NCBI GenBank assembly: GCA_015660865.1
Contig: JACTUA010000002.1
Coordinates: 299,470-363,469 of the forward strand
Origin: Methanomicrobiales archaeon
Lineage (GTDB): Archaea > Halobacteriota > Methanomicrobia > Methanomicrobiales > JACTUA01
Direction of reading: 5' to 3'
Length of the DNA stretch: 64,000 nucleotides
The translations under genes were made by a program, and so were the position numbers. The notes beneath the pieces are model-generated. The model ran no database searches. It saw only the letters and a program-made list of their open reading frames with translations, and was not told the DNA's origin. Shown one piece after another: positions 26,236 through 34,323 of this stretch (position 1 is its first letter; every line of letters starts with the position of its first letter).

Positions 26236-26493
26236 TCACCGGCCGTCCTCGAACCCATAGGAGACGCCGAAGAAGAACTCCTGCTTGTGTTTCTTCAGCC
26301 ATTCCAGGAGATCCTGGTAACGCCTGTCTCCCGTTCGGTCGGACTCATGGAGGAGGTGGCTCTGGAGCATCACGAAGCCCCGTTCATGGTTCTCCCGCGT
26401 CATCTCCATGAACTCGGCGAGCCGGGCATCCCCGAGGAGCTCATAGACCCGGTGGGGCACCCTGATCTTTGGATTCCGTTCCCCGTGAACCAT
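26236..26493 (-). CDS. Small charged protein, paralogue of the preceding gene
   Basis: 85 residues from ATG 26493. The sequence KIRVPHRVYELLGDARLAEF, a charged middle (MTRENHERGF) and the end LEWLKKHKQEFFFGVSYGFE align with the 80-residue protein at 25909-26151. The conserved WLK(R/K)H..EFF(W/F)GV..GFE..G block is the best family mark. The two genes are separated by 84 bases and each has a TATA box, so they can be expressed independently. Confidence 0.65.
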   Translation of the reverse strand: MVHGERNPKIRVPHRVYELLGDARLAEFMEMTRENHERGFVMLQSHLLHESDRTGDRRYQDLLEWLKKHKQEFFFGVSYGFEDGR

Positions 26494-26513
26494 ACCAAGA
26501 ATACTCGGCCGGG

Positions 26514-26526
26514 CACTATATAAAAA
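26514..26526 (-). promoter_or_regulatory. TATA box of the 85-residue protein, overlapping the end of pheS
   Basis: On the minus strand TTTTTATATAGT is centred about 28 bases before ATG 26493, predicting a near-leaderless message. It lies immediately after the pheS stop (26528). Confidence 0.55.
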
Positions 26527-26527
26527 C

Positions 26528-27952
26528 TCAGGCCCCCCTCACCGGGCTCTCCCGGATCCACCCGAGATCGCTCCGGTAGAGCTGCCTCAGGTCTTTGAGG
26601 CCGAGGGTGAGCATGGCAACCCTCGAGACACCGAGGCCCCAGGCGAGGACGGGGTGCTCTATCCCCCAGGGCCGGGTGACCTCCTCGCGGAAGATCCCGG
26701 CCCCGCCGAGTTCGACCCACCCGAGCCCCTCGACAAATACCTCGGGTTCCACGGAGGGCTCGGTGTACGGGAAGTACCCGGGCCGGAACCGGACGCCGGA
26801 GAAGCCCATCCGGTGATAGAACTCGGTCAGGTACCCGAGGAGGTTGGTGAAGTTGACCCCCTCGTCCATGACGATCCCCTCGAGCTGCTCGAACTCAGGG
26901 AGGTGGGTGGGATCGATAGCCTCGCGCCGGTACACCCTCCCGATGCAGAAGGCCTTCACCGGTGGCTCGCGGTGGGCGGCAAGATGCTGGATGGAGAGGA
27001 GGGTGGTATGGGTCCTGAGCACGCACTGCTCTGCCTTCGCCTCGGACCAGGCACCACCCCAGCCTGTCGAGCCCGTCCCGCCCCCGTTCTCGTGGACGGC
27101 CTTCACCCGCTCGTACTGGGGAGGCAGGTCCTCCCTTTCGTCCAGATAGAACGTGTCCTGCATCTCCCGGGCAGGGTGGTCCTGGGGCTGGAAGAGGGCG
27201 TCGAAGTTCCAGAAGGCCGACTGCACAATCCCTCCGTAGAGTTCGGTGAACCCCATGGAGAGGAGGATCTCTCGCATCTCGCCCATGAGGCGCTGGTAGG
27301 GGTGGAGCTTCCCGGGGATTACCGGTTTCGGGTGGGTCTCCAGGCTATATCGCCGGAGTTTGAGGTTCTTCCAGCTCCCGGACGTGATCTGCTCCCGGGT
27401 GAGTGTCCCCACCTCATTGCCGGCCAAAAGACCGGCCGCAAGAACCTCCCCGCCGGCCGGGGTGAGGAAGACCTCGAAGGTCACCTCCTCATGCTCCGTG
27501 AAGAGCCCCCGATCGATCAGGGTCCGTACCCCTTCGCCCCCTGGAGCGGGCGAGCGGAGGGCGATCTCATCCGCGCCGGGAGGCGGGTCGCCTGCCTTTG
27601 TCACGATCCCGTCGCGTATGGTGACCCAGCCCTTCTTCCTCATCCAACCGATGCCGAGCTTCGCGTGTGGGTGTCTCTGCAGGTCCTTCACTGGAATGCT
27701 CCCCGTGAAGCTCCCGAGGAGCTGCCGCTCGGGGAGCCCTTCCTCCCGGTACCCCTTCCCCTCTTCCGTGAGGGTGAAGCTCTTTTTCACATCCTTCCGG
27801 ATCTCCGCGAGGCCACGCTCGCTCACGAGCCGGGCGTACTGGAGGACCGCCTCCTCCGAGGTTCCCAGGTCCTTTGCAAGGCCGGGGATGCCTGATCTCT
27901 TCCTCTTCCCGAGGGCAGAGAGAAGCCTCCTCTCGTTCGCTGTCAGGTCCAC
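26528..27952 (-). CDS. pheS: Phenylalanyl-tRNA synthetase alpha subunit
   Basis: Class II synthetase catalytic subunit, 474 residues as in archaea. N-terminal winged-helix repeats (LTANERRLLSALGKR, then RGLAEIRKDVKKSFTLTEEG) bind tRNA. The catalytic core has HPAREMQDTFYL (motif 2 region), EFEQLEGIVMD and the C-terminal GAGIFREEVTRP, WGLGVSRVAML (motif 3). The GTG start at 27952 follows GGAGGTG in the end of trpS; the gap to trpS is 3 bases. pheT is not in the window, so the two subunits are encoded apart. Confidence 0.95.
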   Translation of the reverse strand: MDLTANERRLLSALGKRKRSGIPGLAKDLGTSEEAVLQYARLVSERGLAEIRKDVKKSFTLTEEGKGYREEGLPERQLLGSFTGSIPVKDLQRHPHAKLGIGWMRKKGWVTIRDGIVTKAGDPPPGADEIALRSPAPGGEGVRTLIDRGLFTEHEEVTFEVFLTPAGGEVLAAGLLAGNEVGTLTREQITSGSWKNLKLRRYSLETHPKPVIPGKLHPYQRLMGEMREILLSMGFTELYGGIVQSAFWNFDALFQPQDHPAREMQDTFYLDEREDLPPQYERVKAVHENGGGTGSTGWGGAWSEAKAEQCVLRTHTTLLSIQHLAAHREPPVKAFCIGRVYRREAIDPTHLPEFEQLEGIVMDEGVNFTNLLGYLTEFYHRMGFSGVRFRPGYFPYTEPSVEPEVFVEGLGWVELGGAGIFREEVTRPWGIEHPVLAWGLGVSRVAMLTLGLKDLRQLYRSDLGWIRESPVRGA

Positions 27953-27955
27953 CCT

Positions 27956-29221
27956 TCATCCACCTCCGGTTTGAGCTGTATCCATCCTCTCCCGGAAATC
28001 CGAGAAGAATGACCATACCCTCTCCAGGGTTGCCTTCTTGCACGGCCCGCAGAGAAGGCATCCTTCCTGGCAGGCCTTCCGGATCTCTTCGAGTTCCTGA
28101 TCGTCCTCCACCAGGTGGAAGAGGTTGAGGAGGAAGACCGAGCACCTATCGGGCTCCCCCCCGAGGCGCTTCTGCTCCTCCCCGGTCATCCTTCCGCCGG
28201 TGAGGGCGTTTCTCACCTTCTTTGCGATGCTCTCGTCAGGCTCCCCGAAGGAGAAGAGGCTCTCGGGGACTGACGAGGACATCTTCCCGCCCTGGAGCCC
28301 GGGCATGAAGATGTGGTAGGTCGAGGAAGGGGTGTAGAAAGCGTAGCCCCCGTGCTCACGCTCGATCTCCCTCACCCGTTCCTTCACCTCATGGAGAGGC
28401 CGGCCCCGGATATCCACGTGTCCCTCGAACTTCCTTGACCCGGGGAACGCCGCGTGGACGGCTGAAACCGCCTCCTGGGGGGCGTTCTTCGACCTGACCG
28501 AGACATATCCCTCCCGTTCCTCGACGGTGAACATCCGGAGCTTGTGAGCGATTCCACGGGTGAGACGGAGATGAGGGTCCTGGTCGATGCCGACGGGAAC
28601 CACGGTGGGGGCGGGGCCCTTGTCAACCTGCGGGTAGAGGATATCCGCGACCTGGGTGATGACGCTCTCGGCATGAGAGAGGGAGGTGTCGGGTCCGAAG
28701 CCGTAGATTGCCGAGAGCTCCGAGAAGTTCACCTTGGTGGAGGCCTCGAAGGCGAGGCCATGAAGGGCATGGTTCTCGCTCTGGTAGTAGGTGGTCCCCT
28801 CGTAGCCGAGGGCGTACAGGCACCTGAGGTACTCCTCTCCGTATGTCCTGCACTGCTCCCAGGAGATGCCCCGGACGGCATGGGCCTCGCGGTCTGCGAT
28901 GGCGATGTAGCCCGTTCCCCCGTGGCGGACGTGCCAGACGACCTCCTTCATTACCATGAGGTGCCCGAGGTGGGGATGGCCCGACGGCATGAAGCCGGTC
29001 ATCACGTAGTAGGGGGTGCGATCGCGGATCGCCCGCGCAACAACCTGGTAATCGCGGTGGCCGACGACGATTCCCCGCCGGATGAACGGGGGAACTTCAG
29101 GAAGCTCGGGAAGAACCGTGGAGATGGGATCGATGCCGAACTCCGAGAAGATAGACTGGTAATCCTGGGCCTGGTTGTTCCCCCAGGGGTTGATTGTCCC
29201 CCGAGACTCCTCGCCTCTCAC
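27956..29221 (-). CDS. trpS: Tryptophanyl-tRNA synthetase
   Basis: Class Ic synthetase, 421 residues. The ATP motifs are PSGHPHLGH (HIGH type) and GGKMSSS (KMSKS type). The tryptophan pocket region includes ADREAHAVRG and GIDQDPHLRLTR. A cysteine-rich segment near the C-terminus (CLLCGPCKK) may bind metal, as in some archaeal versions. The GTG start overlaps the endA stop by 4 bases (GTGA), giving translational coupling in the order endA, trpS, pheS. Confidence 0.95.
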   Translation of the reverse strand: MRGEESRGTINPWGNNQAQDYQSIFSEFGIDPISTVLPELPEVPPFIRRGIVVGHRDYQVVARAIRDRTPYYVMTGFMPSGHPHLGHLMVMKEVVWHVRHGGTGYIAIADREAHAVRGISWEQCRTYGEEYLRCLYALGYEGTTYYQSENHALHGLAFEASTKVNFSELSAIYGFGPDTSLSHAESVITQVADILYPQVDKGPAPTVVPVGIDQDPHLRLTRGIAHKLRMFTVEEREGYVSVRSKNAPQEAVSAVHAAFPGSRKFEGHVDIRGRPLHEVKERVREIEREHGGYAFYTPSSTYHIFMPGLQGGKMSSSVPESLFSFGEPDESIAKKVRNALTGGRMTGEEQKRLGGEPDRCSVFLLNLFHLVEDDQELEEIRKACQEGCLLCGPCKKATLERVWSFFSDFRERMDTAQTGGG

Positions 29222-30225
29222 AGTTTCATCCTCCCGAACTCGATGTAACGGATGCCTGAGGGATGTACGCAGGCAAACAACATCTTCTTTTTCACGGAAT
29301 GGGCCAGGCGGACGGAGCGGGATATAACAGAGACGGAGAGGGTCTGGCCCGGCGGGACCGCATGGACGAGGAGATCGGAGTGGGTCTTGTCCCGGGCGTA
29401 GACCCTGAAGTGATGGCCAAACTTGTAGCCGGTCCGCGGGATGTAGCCATGATCTCTCAGGTCTGCATACACGGAAGCCTTCTCTGCGAGTTCAGAGTCC
29501 GACGGGAGGGCACTCTCGAGATATTCTTCCGGAGACAGGGGCCCGGCACCCCCGGAGAGGGAGAGGCCCCCGCGGTGCATCAGGTAGAGGGTCTCAACGG
29601 GCGAGAGGATGAGCCTCTCCTCATCGAGGGGGGTCCCGAACCAGGATTCGCGGACTTCTGCCGGGATTGCGTCCTTGAGGATGACCGTGCTTCCGAGGAG
29701 ATGGCCATCGATGACCGGGTATGCTGATGGGGTCGAGATCGCTGCCAGATCGGTCATCTTCACCCCGTAGTAGGTGAGCTCCCCTTCATCGTCCACCACC
29801 GCGAGCACGTGATCCTTGCGCATATGGTCCGAGGTCTCCACCTCGGTCCGGATCACCTCGAAGTCCACGAGATCCCGTTCCGAGAGGACCCTGACGAGGA
29901 GCCGGGAGCGGCCGGTGCCCGGCCGTTCACCTCTCCGGAAGAGCCGGTAGTGCCCGAGGCCCGGCTGCACTGCGTACCCCCGCTCCCGGATATCCCGGTA
30001 TACAAGGTAGCTCCTGAAGAGGCCTGGCCGATCCGCCAACGCCGAGAGGAGGCGATCGAAGGAATGGCCCTCCACCTCAAGCTTCTGCCTGTGGACCAGG
30101 TACAGGGCCTCCTCGGGCGCCAGCCGGAGGCCCCCCCTCTCCATCCTGCCGAAGCCGCCCTGCTCATGGAGCGCCAACCCATCGGGCCCCAGGATGACCG
30201 ATGATCCCTCAAGCCTCCCCTTCAC
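29218..30225 (-). CDS. endA: tRNA-splicing endonuclease, two-repeat homodimeric type
   Basis: Cuts intron-containing tRNA precursors at bulge-helix-bulge sites. 335 residues comprising a degenerate N-terminal copy (1-165) and a catalytic C-terminal copy (170-335). The catalytic triad is in the second copy: Tyr267 (TGYKFG), His282 (KTHSDLLVH) and a Lys at 312-314 (SVKKKMLFA). The length and duplicated layout match the alpha-prime homodimer of Archaeoglobus type. GTG start; no Shine-Dalgarno site, but a TATA box 29 bases upstream suggests a leaderless message. First gene of the endA-trpS-pheS operon. Confidence 0.92.
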   Translation of the reverse strand: MKGRLEGSSVILGPDGLALHEQGGFGRMERGGLRLAPEEALYLVHRQKLEVEGHSFDRLLSALADRPGLFRSYLVYRDIRERGYAVQPGLGHYRLFRRGERPGTGRSRLLVRVLSERDLVDFEVIRTEVETSDHMRKDHVLAVVDDEGELTYYGVKMTDLAAISTPSAYPVIDGHLLGSTVILKDAIPAEVRESWFGTPLDEERLILSPVETLYLMHRGGLSLSGGAGPLSPEEYLESALPSDSELAEKASVYADLRDHGYIPRTGYKFGHHFRVYARDKTHSDLLVHAVPPGQTLSVSVISRSVRLAHSVKKKMLFACVHPSGIRYIEFGRMKL

Positions 30226-30249
30226 GGAGATATATTGGAGGCGGGCTCT

Positions 30250-30258
30250 CTTTATACC
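30250..30258 (-). promoter_or_regulatory. TATA box for endA-trpS-pheS
   Basis: On the minus strand GGTATAAAG is centred about 29 bases before the endA GTG at 30225. With archaeal spacing, transcription starts at or next to the GTG, consistent with the missing Shine-Dalgarno site. Confidence 0.55.
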
Positions 30259-30318
30259 AGTGGATCTGATCGATCTCTCTCCCGAATCTGAAGTCGGTTA
30301 CGATTTCATGTGTATCCC

Positions 30319-31011
30319 TTATTTTCTCCTCTTCAGACGCTTGAACAGCGCATATTCGTATACACCCGACCAGAAGAAGCCGAAACTGAATGCAAACATC
30401 AGCTCTTCCAGCGGGATTCCCAGGATCCCGAGGCCGGAGAGTGCCTTCAGGTCCCATACCCGCTCCACGTATCCCGGGGCAGAGATGACGAGGGTGAGGA
30501 AATAGACAGAATACAGGCCCAGGAAGATGACGGCGCTCAGGAACATCTTTCTCCTGAGATCCCACCGGACTGCGAGAACCAGGCAGCCACCTGAGAGAAG
30601 GGCAAGAATGGCGGAGTAGATCGGGTTGATCCTGAGGAGGAGGGTGCTGGCAACAAAGAGGAGGGGAGTGAATACAAGGGCAAGTGGATGATACAGGTGG
30701 GCGCGTGACGTCCACGGGATCGATTCATGCCTGACAGGGATGACGAGTTCGTAGAGGACGACGGCAAGACCCCCGATAGCGAAGGAGAAGATGAAACTCT
30801 CGATGTCAAATCCTGTGGCCTGGGCGAGGCCGAAGAGCGACGGCGGGTTCCAGTACGCCGGGACAAAGAGCGGTTCGGTAAGGGCGAGGAGCGAGGTCCA
30901 GGCACTCACCAGAAGCATCTCGTGCCGGCTCTCGGGGCTCTTCAGGGCAGCGTAGACCAGACCCCAGATGCAGAGGAGGAGAAGGCTCCACGAGAACCAG
31001 ACCAGGTCCAT
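30319..31011 (-). CDS. Lycopene-cyclase-domain-like membrane protein
   Basis: 230 residues, seven probable helices. EPLFVPAYWNPPSLFGL in the second-third helix region and PLEELMFAFSFGFFWSG near the end match the paired CarR-type cyclase motifs (PxEE) of heterodimeric lycopene cyclases and CrtYcd. A typical subunit of this family has about 100-120 residues per repeat; here two repeats are present in one chain. No phytoene synthase or desaturase is nearby, so the substrate may be another polyprenyl compound. Preceded by GGGAG. Confidence 0.75.
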   Translation of the reverse strand: MDLVWFSWSLLLLCIWGLVYAALKSPESRHEMLLVSAWTSLLALTEPLFVPAYWNPPSLFGLAQATGFDIESFIFSFAIGGLAVVLYELVIPVRHESIPWTSRAHLYHPLALVFTPLLFVASTLLLRINPIYSAILALLSGGCLVLAVRWDLRRKMFLSAVIFLGLYSVYFLTLVISAPGYVERVWDLKALSGLGILGIPLEELMFAFSFGFFWSGVYEYALFKRLKRRK

Positions 31012-31032
31012 AGGATACGGTCTCCCTTCGTG

Positions 31033-31881
31033 TCACTCCGATCCTGCCAGTTCCCTGACAGTTCTTACAGTCCCCACGTCATCCCTCCGCTCATCCACCG
31101 GTGTCTCGCAGATGAGGGGGAGGCGAGAGAAGACCGGGTTACGGAGGAGATGCCTGAACCCTTCCTCGCCGATGGAGCCCATCCCGATGTGCTCGTGCCT
31201 GTCCCAGTGGCTCCCGAACTCCCCCTTTGCGTCGTTCAGGTGGATCACCTTCATGCGGGAGAGGCCGATGATCTCGTCGAAGTGATCCAGGGTCGCCCCG
31301 ATCCCTTCAGGTGTCCTGAGCTCATATCCTGCGACGAACGTGTGGCACGTATCGAAGCAGACACCCAGCCGTTCACGTTCGCCGGCTCCGTCCAGGATAT
31401 GCCGGATATCCTCAAAGGTCCCGCCCACGCTGTTCTTCTCGCCTGCGGTCGTCTCGAGGAGGAGCATGACATCGTTCTTCACCGAAGAGAAGGCCTCGGT
31501 GATCGCCCCTATCACCCCGGAAAGACCTGCCTCTTTCCCCTCGTCCTTGTGGTGCCCGAGGTGGGTCACCAGGTACGGGATACCGAGCTGGCCGGACCGG
31601 GCAAGCTCGGCCTTCAGGGTGTCCACCGACCGGGAGTAATGTTCGCCTTCTGGCGATGCCAGGTTCGGGAGGTAGGGCATATGATCCACAGGGACGGCGA
31701 TGCCGCTCGCCTTCATCTTCGCCCTGAACGCCTTGACCTGCTCTTCTGTCAGGTCCTTGAAGCTCCACCCCCGGGGGCTCCGTGAGAAGATCTGGAAGGT
31801 GTCGCAGCCGATCTCCTTCGCCCGGTCCACCGCGAGGTCGATGGACTTTGCGATGGAGACGTGCACGCCGACGGTGACCAT
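31033..31881 (-). CDS. nfo: Endonuclease IV (apurinic/apyrimidinic endonuclease)
   Basis: Cleaves DNA at abasic sites in base-excision repair. 282 residues, full length. The three-zinc site residues are visible: HLGHHKDEG, LLLETTAGEKNS, CFDTCHTFVAGY, IHLNDAKGE, DRHEHIGMG and LICETP. An AAGGAGGA site lies 9 bases before ATG 31881, and a TTTAAAT element near 31920-31926 is a likely TATA box. Just upstream of the lycopene-cyclase-like gene, 21 bases apart. Confidence 0.95.
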   Translation of the reverse strand: MVTVGVHVSIAKSIDLAVDRAKEIGCDTFQIFSRSPRGWSFKDLTEEQVKAFRAKMKASGIAVPVDHMPYLPNLASPEGEHYSRSVDTLKAELARSGQLGIPYLVTHLGHHKDEGKEAGLSGVIGAITEAFSSVKNDVMLLLETTAGEKNSVGGTFEDIRHILDGAGERERLGVCFDTCHTFVAGYELRTPEGIGATLDHFDEIIGLSRMKVIHLNDAKGEFGSHWDRHEHIGMGSIGEEGFRHLLRNPVFSRLPLICETPVDERRDDVGTVRTVRELAGSE

Positions 31882-31974
31882 GATAATGTGTCCTCCTTAC
31901 GCTTCAGGCATGTTCGGGGATTTAAAGAATTGCATGGGGAGACAGGACTTTCCAGACCAGGGAATGTTAGTCGG

Positions 31975-32094
31975 TCACCCACCCGATCTCTCTCGCAGGT
32001 CCACTACAAGCTCAACGGACCCCGCGATGGACACTTTTACTTCAACGATGACCACAACGGGGTTATCTCCATTTCGTACTGCGAATTCAATATC
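31975..32094 (-). pseudogene. Possible frame-shifted continuation of the gene at 32087-32596
   Basis: On the minus strand a start-less frame of 39 codons runs from a stop at 32095-32097 to a TGA at 31975. It reads as a natural beta-rich peptide (FAVRNGDNPVVVIVEVKVS, then VELVVDLRERSGG). A one-base shift at about 32093 would fuse it to the end of the protein encoded at 32087-32596. Either that gene is truncated by a frameshift or this is a gene remnant. The plus strand also has an open frame here, so coding is unproven. Confidence 0.35.
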
Positions 32095-32596
32095 TCAGGT
32101 AATACCACCAAGGCCTTTCCGCGACTTCAAGAATTCTTGCTGCCTGATCCAAGCGGGAGTACTGGCTCCTTCTCTTAGCTTCTGCCATCTGAAAATAGGC
32201 AAGTCCCGCGGCATCCTGCCCCTGTTTAAAGTTGTTCGCTGCAAGGATCATATAATCAGCGGACACGTTTTCATCGTCCAGTGCCCCCAGCAATTCATCT
32301 TCATATGGATACAATCTTATCGATATCCCGTATCCGGAGATCTCTCCGCGATAATGAATGGTAAGAGCCTTCTCCCTTTGTGCAGCGAGGTTCATGCCGT
32401 CGTAATTCTCGTCCAGATATGCGGCCGCAATATCCTTCGAGATCTGTATGGTGGCATTCTGATACTCCCTTGCTGACTTAAGGAACTCCTGGTCGGTTTC
32501 CGAAAAATTGGGTCCGGCGATGATGATTAAGAAGAGAAGCCCGATGATGATGACCATCAAAGCGATAAGGATTGTTTTACTCGGATAATTTCTCAT
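32087..32596 (-). CDS. Single-pass membrane-anchored protein, unknown
   Basis: 169 residues. An N-terminal hydrophobic helix (TILIALMVIIIGLLFLIIIA, residues 8-27) anchors an extracytoplasmic or cytoplasmic helical domain; there is no cleavage-site pattern. The soluble part has a TPR-like flavour (DYMILAANNFKQGQDAAGLA) and ends with the aromatic patch RPWWYYLRY. Lower GC than most genes here. The abrupt aromatic end next to a plausible open frame hints that the native C-terminus may be longer. Confidence 0.6.
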   Translation of the reverse strand: MRNYPSKTILIALMVIIIGLLFLIIIAGPNFSETDQEFLKSAREYQNATIQISKDIAAAYLDENYDGMNLAAQREKALTIHYRGEISGYGISIRLYPYEDELLGALDDENVSADYMILAANNFKQGQDAAGLAYFQMAEAKRRSQYSRLDQAARILEVAERPWWYYLRY

Positions 32597-33003
32597 GGAT
32601 CATCAGAATGGATCTCAATCCATTGATATATCAATGTTCTATCAGAGCCACGATGCTTTCATCAACAACAGAATCATCGCGATGCATAGCTCAATTTCCT
32701 GACCGGACACAATCAGTCAGGATGCACATTTGAACACTCCGTTGAATGAAATACATCACCTGAATATCATCGTAAACTGAAGAGTTATCTTTGCGGAGGA
32801 GAGCACTTTTTGATATCCTTCAGGAGGCCCGCGCGAAGAAAGGTTTCATCCCCGCGTCATGACCTTGTCTCAGGAACGTGATTTCGTGATCGGAGAAAAT
32901 GAAAATTTATCCATTGTCCTGGATCTTCAGAGAATCTTCGAGGTTCTGAATTTCTCTGGTCTCGTCTTCAGAAAATCGCGATGCAATCCTTCACATGAGG
33001 GTG
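32597..33003. other. AT-rich gene-poor stretch
   Basis: About 400 bases of visibly lower GC than the rest of the window. The only notable frame is a 56-codon plus-strand one, 32859-33029 (MTLSQERDFVIGENE...), which overlaps the 3' end of the radical SAM gene and has no clear Shine-Dalgarno site. No Cys-rich peptide gene, tRNA or array is visible on either strand. It may be a foreign or decayed segment, or hold an untranslated RNA. Confidence 0.5.
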
Positions 33004-34176
33004 TCACGGATACTCGATCCGTCCCGTGACTCCCCTCTGGATAATGGCCATGATCCCCGGCTTTCGGCCTTTCTTTGATCTTGATGAAAACGGATCCATC
33101 TCTATCATCGGGGACTCGAACATCTCCCTGTTGAGCCGGTCTGTAATCTCATCGAAGATTCTCTTATATGCCTTACAGTGGGGATCAACTCCCTCGATCC
33201 TTCCTCCTGTGGGGGCAATTGCGTTGTAGGGGCAGCCACCGCGGCAATACCTGATGTGTGCACATTCACCGCATGCCCTGTCGACGTATTCCCTGAACTG
33301 CTCCATCAGCTGGCCGGCTGGTGACCGTTTCAGATCCTCCATGCTGGGATGGTCATAGACGCTTCCCATGACGAACTCCGGCATCCCGACGAAGCGGTAG
33401 CAGGGATAGATGCTCCCGTCCGGGCCCACCGCGAAGGTGCTCCCCATGCAGTCAACGAAGGTGCAGACGCTTCCCCGACGGGTGAAGACGCACCGGACCA
33501 AGTCGTTGATATTCATGACCTCGATCTCATCCAGGTGTTCGAGATACCTGTCAAGGAGATAGACCAGGAGGTCCCCGTACTCCTCGGGGTCGAGGGCCCA
33601 TTTTTTTGGGTCCTCTGAACGGAGAGAAGGCAGTGCAGGATGCAACTTGAGCGTGAGGCCGTTCTCCAGGAAGAAGTTGAAGATCTCTTCCCTGGATTTG
33701 ACCGAGAAGGAGGTGAAAGTGCAGATGAACCGGACCGAGAGGCCGTGTTCCTTTGCGATCTCGTAGCCCGCCATCGTCCTGTCGAAGTATCCCTCAGATC
33801 TCTGCAGGTCGTTCAGCTCCTGTGGCCCGTCGATGGAAGAACCGATGGGGACATGGTACTCCGCCAGGATCTCAGCGAGCTCCGGTGTCAGCCTCCAGAG
33901 ATTGGTCTGGAGGGCGAATTCCGGCTTTAAATGGCTCAACCCTTCTGAGAGGAGGGGGAGGGCCTGCCTGTAAAATTCGGCACCGGCGAGGAGTGGTTCA
34001 CCGCCGTGGAAGGTGAAGGTCACCCGGTCGGACCGGAGATCCTTCAGCCACGCAACAATCTCCCTGACCGTATCGATCGTCATGACAGGGGAACCCTCCT
34101 CTGAACTCCAGCAGTACCTGCAGTGGGATGGGCAACCCAGCGTGGGGATGATCATCACATGGAAGGCGTTCTTCAT
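33004..34176 (-). CDS. Radical SAM/SPASM peptide-modifying enzyme (Mhun_1560-like)
   Basis: 390 residues. The SAM cluster motif CPSHCRYC (Cys15, 19, 22) comes at the extreme N-terminus, followed by FTFHGGEPLLAG. The C-terminal SPASM part has CTFVDCMGS, YPCYRF, CGECAHIRYCRGGCPYNA and DPHCKAYK, enough cysteines for two auxiliary clusters. This arrangement matches sulfatase-maturase-like enzymes, and the sequence resembles the methanogen group TIGR04083 (Mhun_1560 family) thought to modify a small peptide. No substrate peptide is apparent nearby. GAGGTG lies 5 bases upstream of the ATG; TATAATA near 34203-34209 is a likely TATA box. Confidence 0.85.
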   Translation of the reverse strand: MKNAFHVMIIPTLGCPSHCRYCWSSEEGSPVMTIDTVREIVAWLKDLRSDRVTFTFHGGEPLLAGAEFYRQALPLLSEGLSHLKPEFALQTNLWRLTPELAEILAEYHVPIGSSIDGPQELNDLQRSEGYFDRTMAGYEIAKEHGLSVRFICTFTSFSVKSREEIFNFFLENGLTLKLHPALPSLRSEDPKKWALDPEEYGDLLVYLLDRYLEHLDEIEVMNINDLVRCVFTRRGSVCTFVDCMGSTFAVGPDGSIYPCYRFVGMPEFVMGSVYDHPSMEDLKRSPAGQLMEQFREYVDRACGECAHIRYCRGGCPYNAIAPTGGRIEGVDPHCKAYKRIFDEITDRLNREMFESPMIEMDPFSSRSKKGRKPGIMAIIQRGVTGRIEYP

Positions 34177-34323
34177 TGCACACCTCTGTAACCCTTTTTC
34201 GAGTATTATAGTTTCTCCGGCCGCTCTTGCCGTGACGGTCTCCCGCGCCTAACGAGGAAGAACCCGCCAGGTACCCATATAATTAATTCGATGCAGACCC
34301 TCCTCTTTTTATCAGGTGTCTCC

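Noticed and set aside
32859..33029. 56-codon plus-strand frame as substrate peptide of the SPASM enzyme
   Set aside because: It has a single cysteine, no clear ribosome-binding site and overlaps the enzyme's 3' end; too weak to call a gene.
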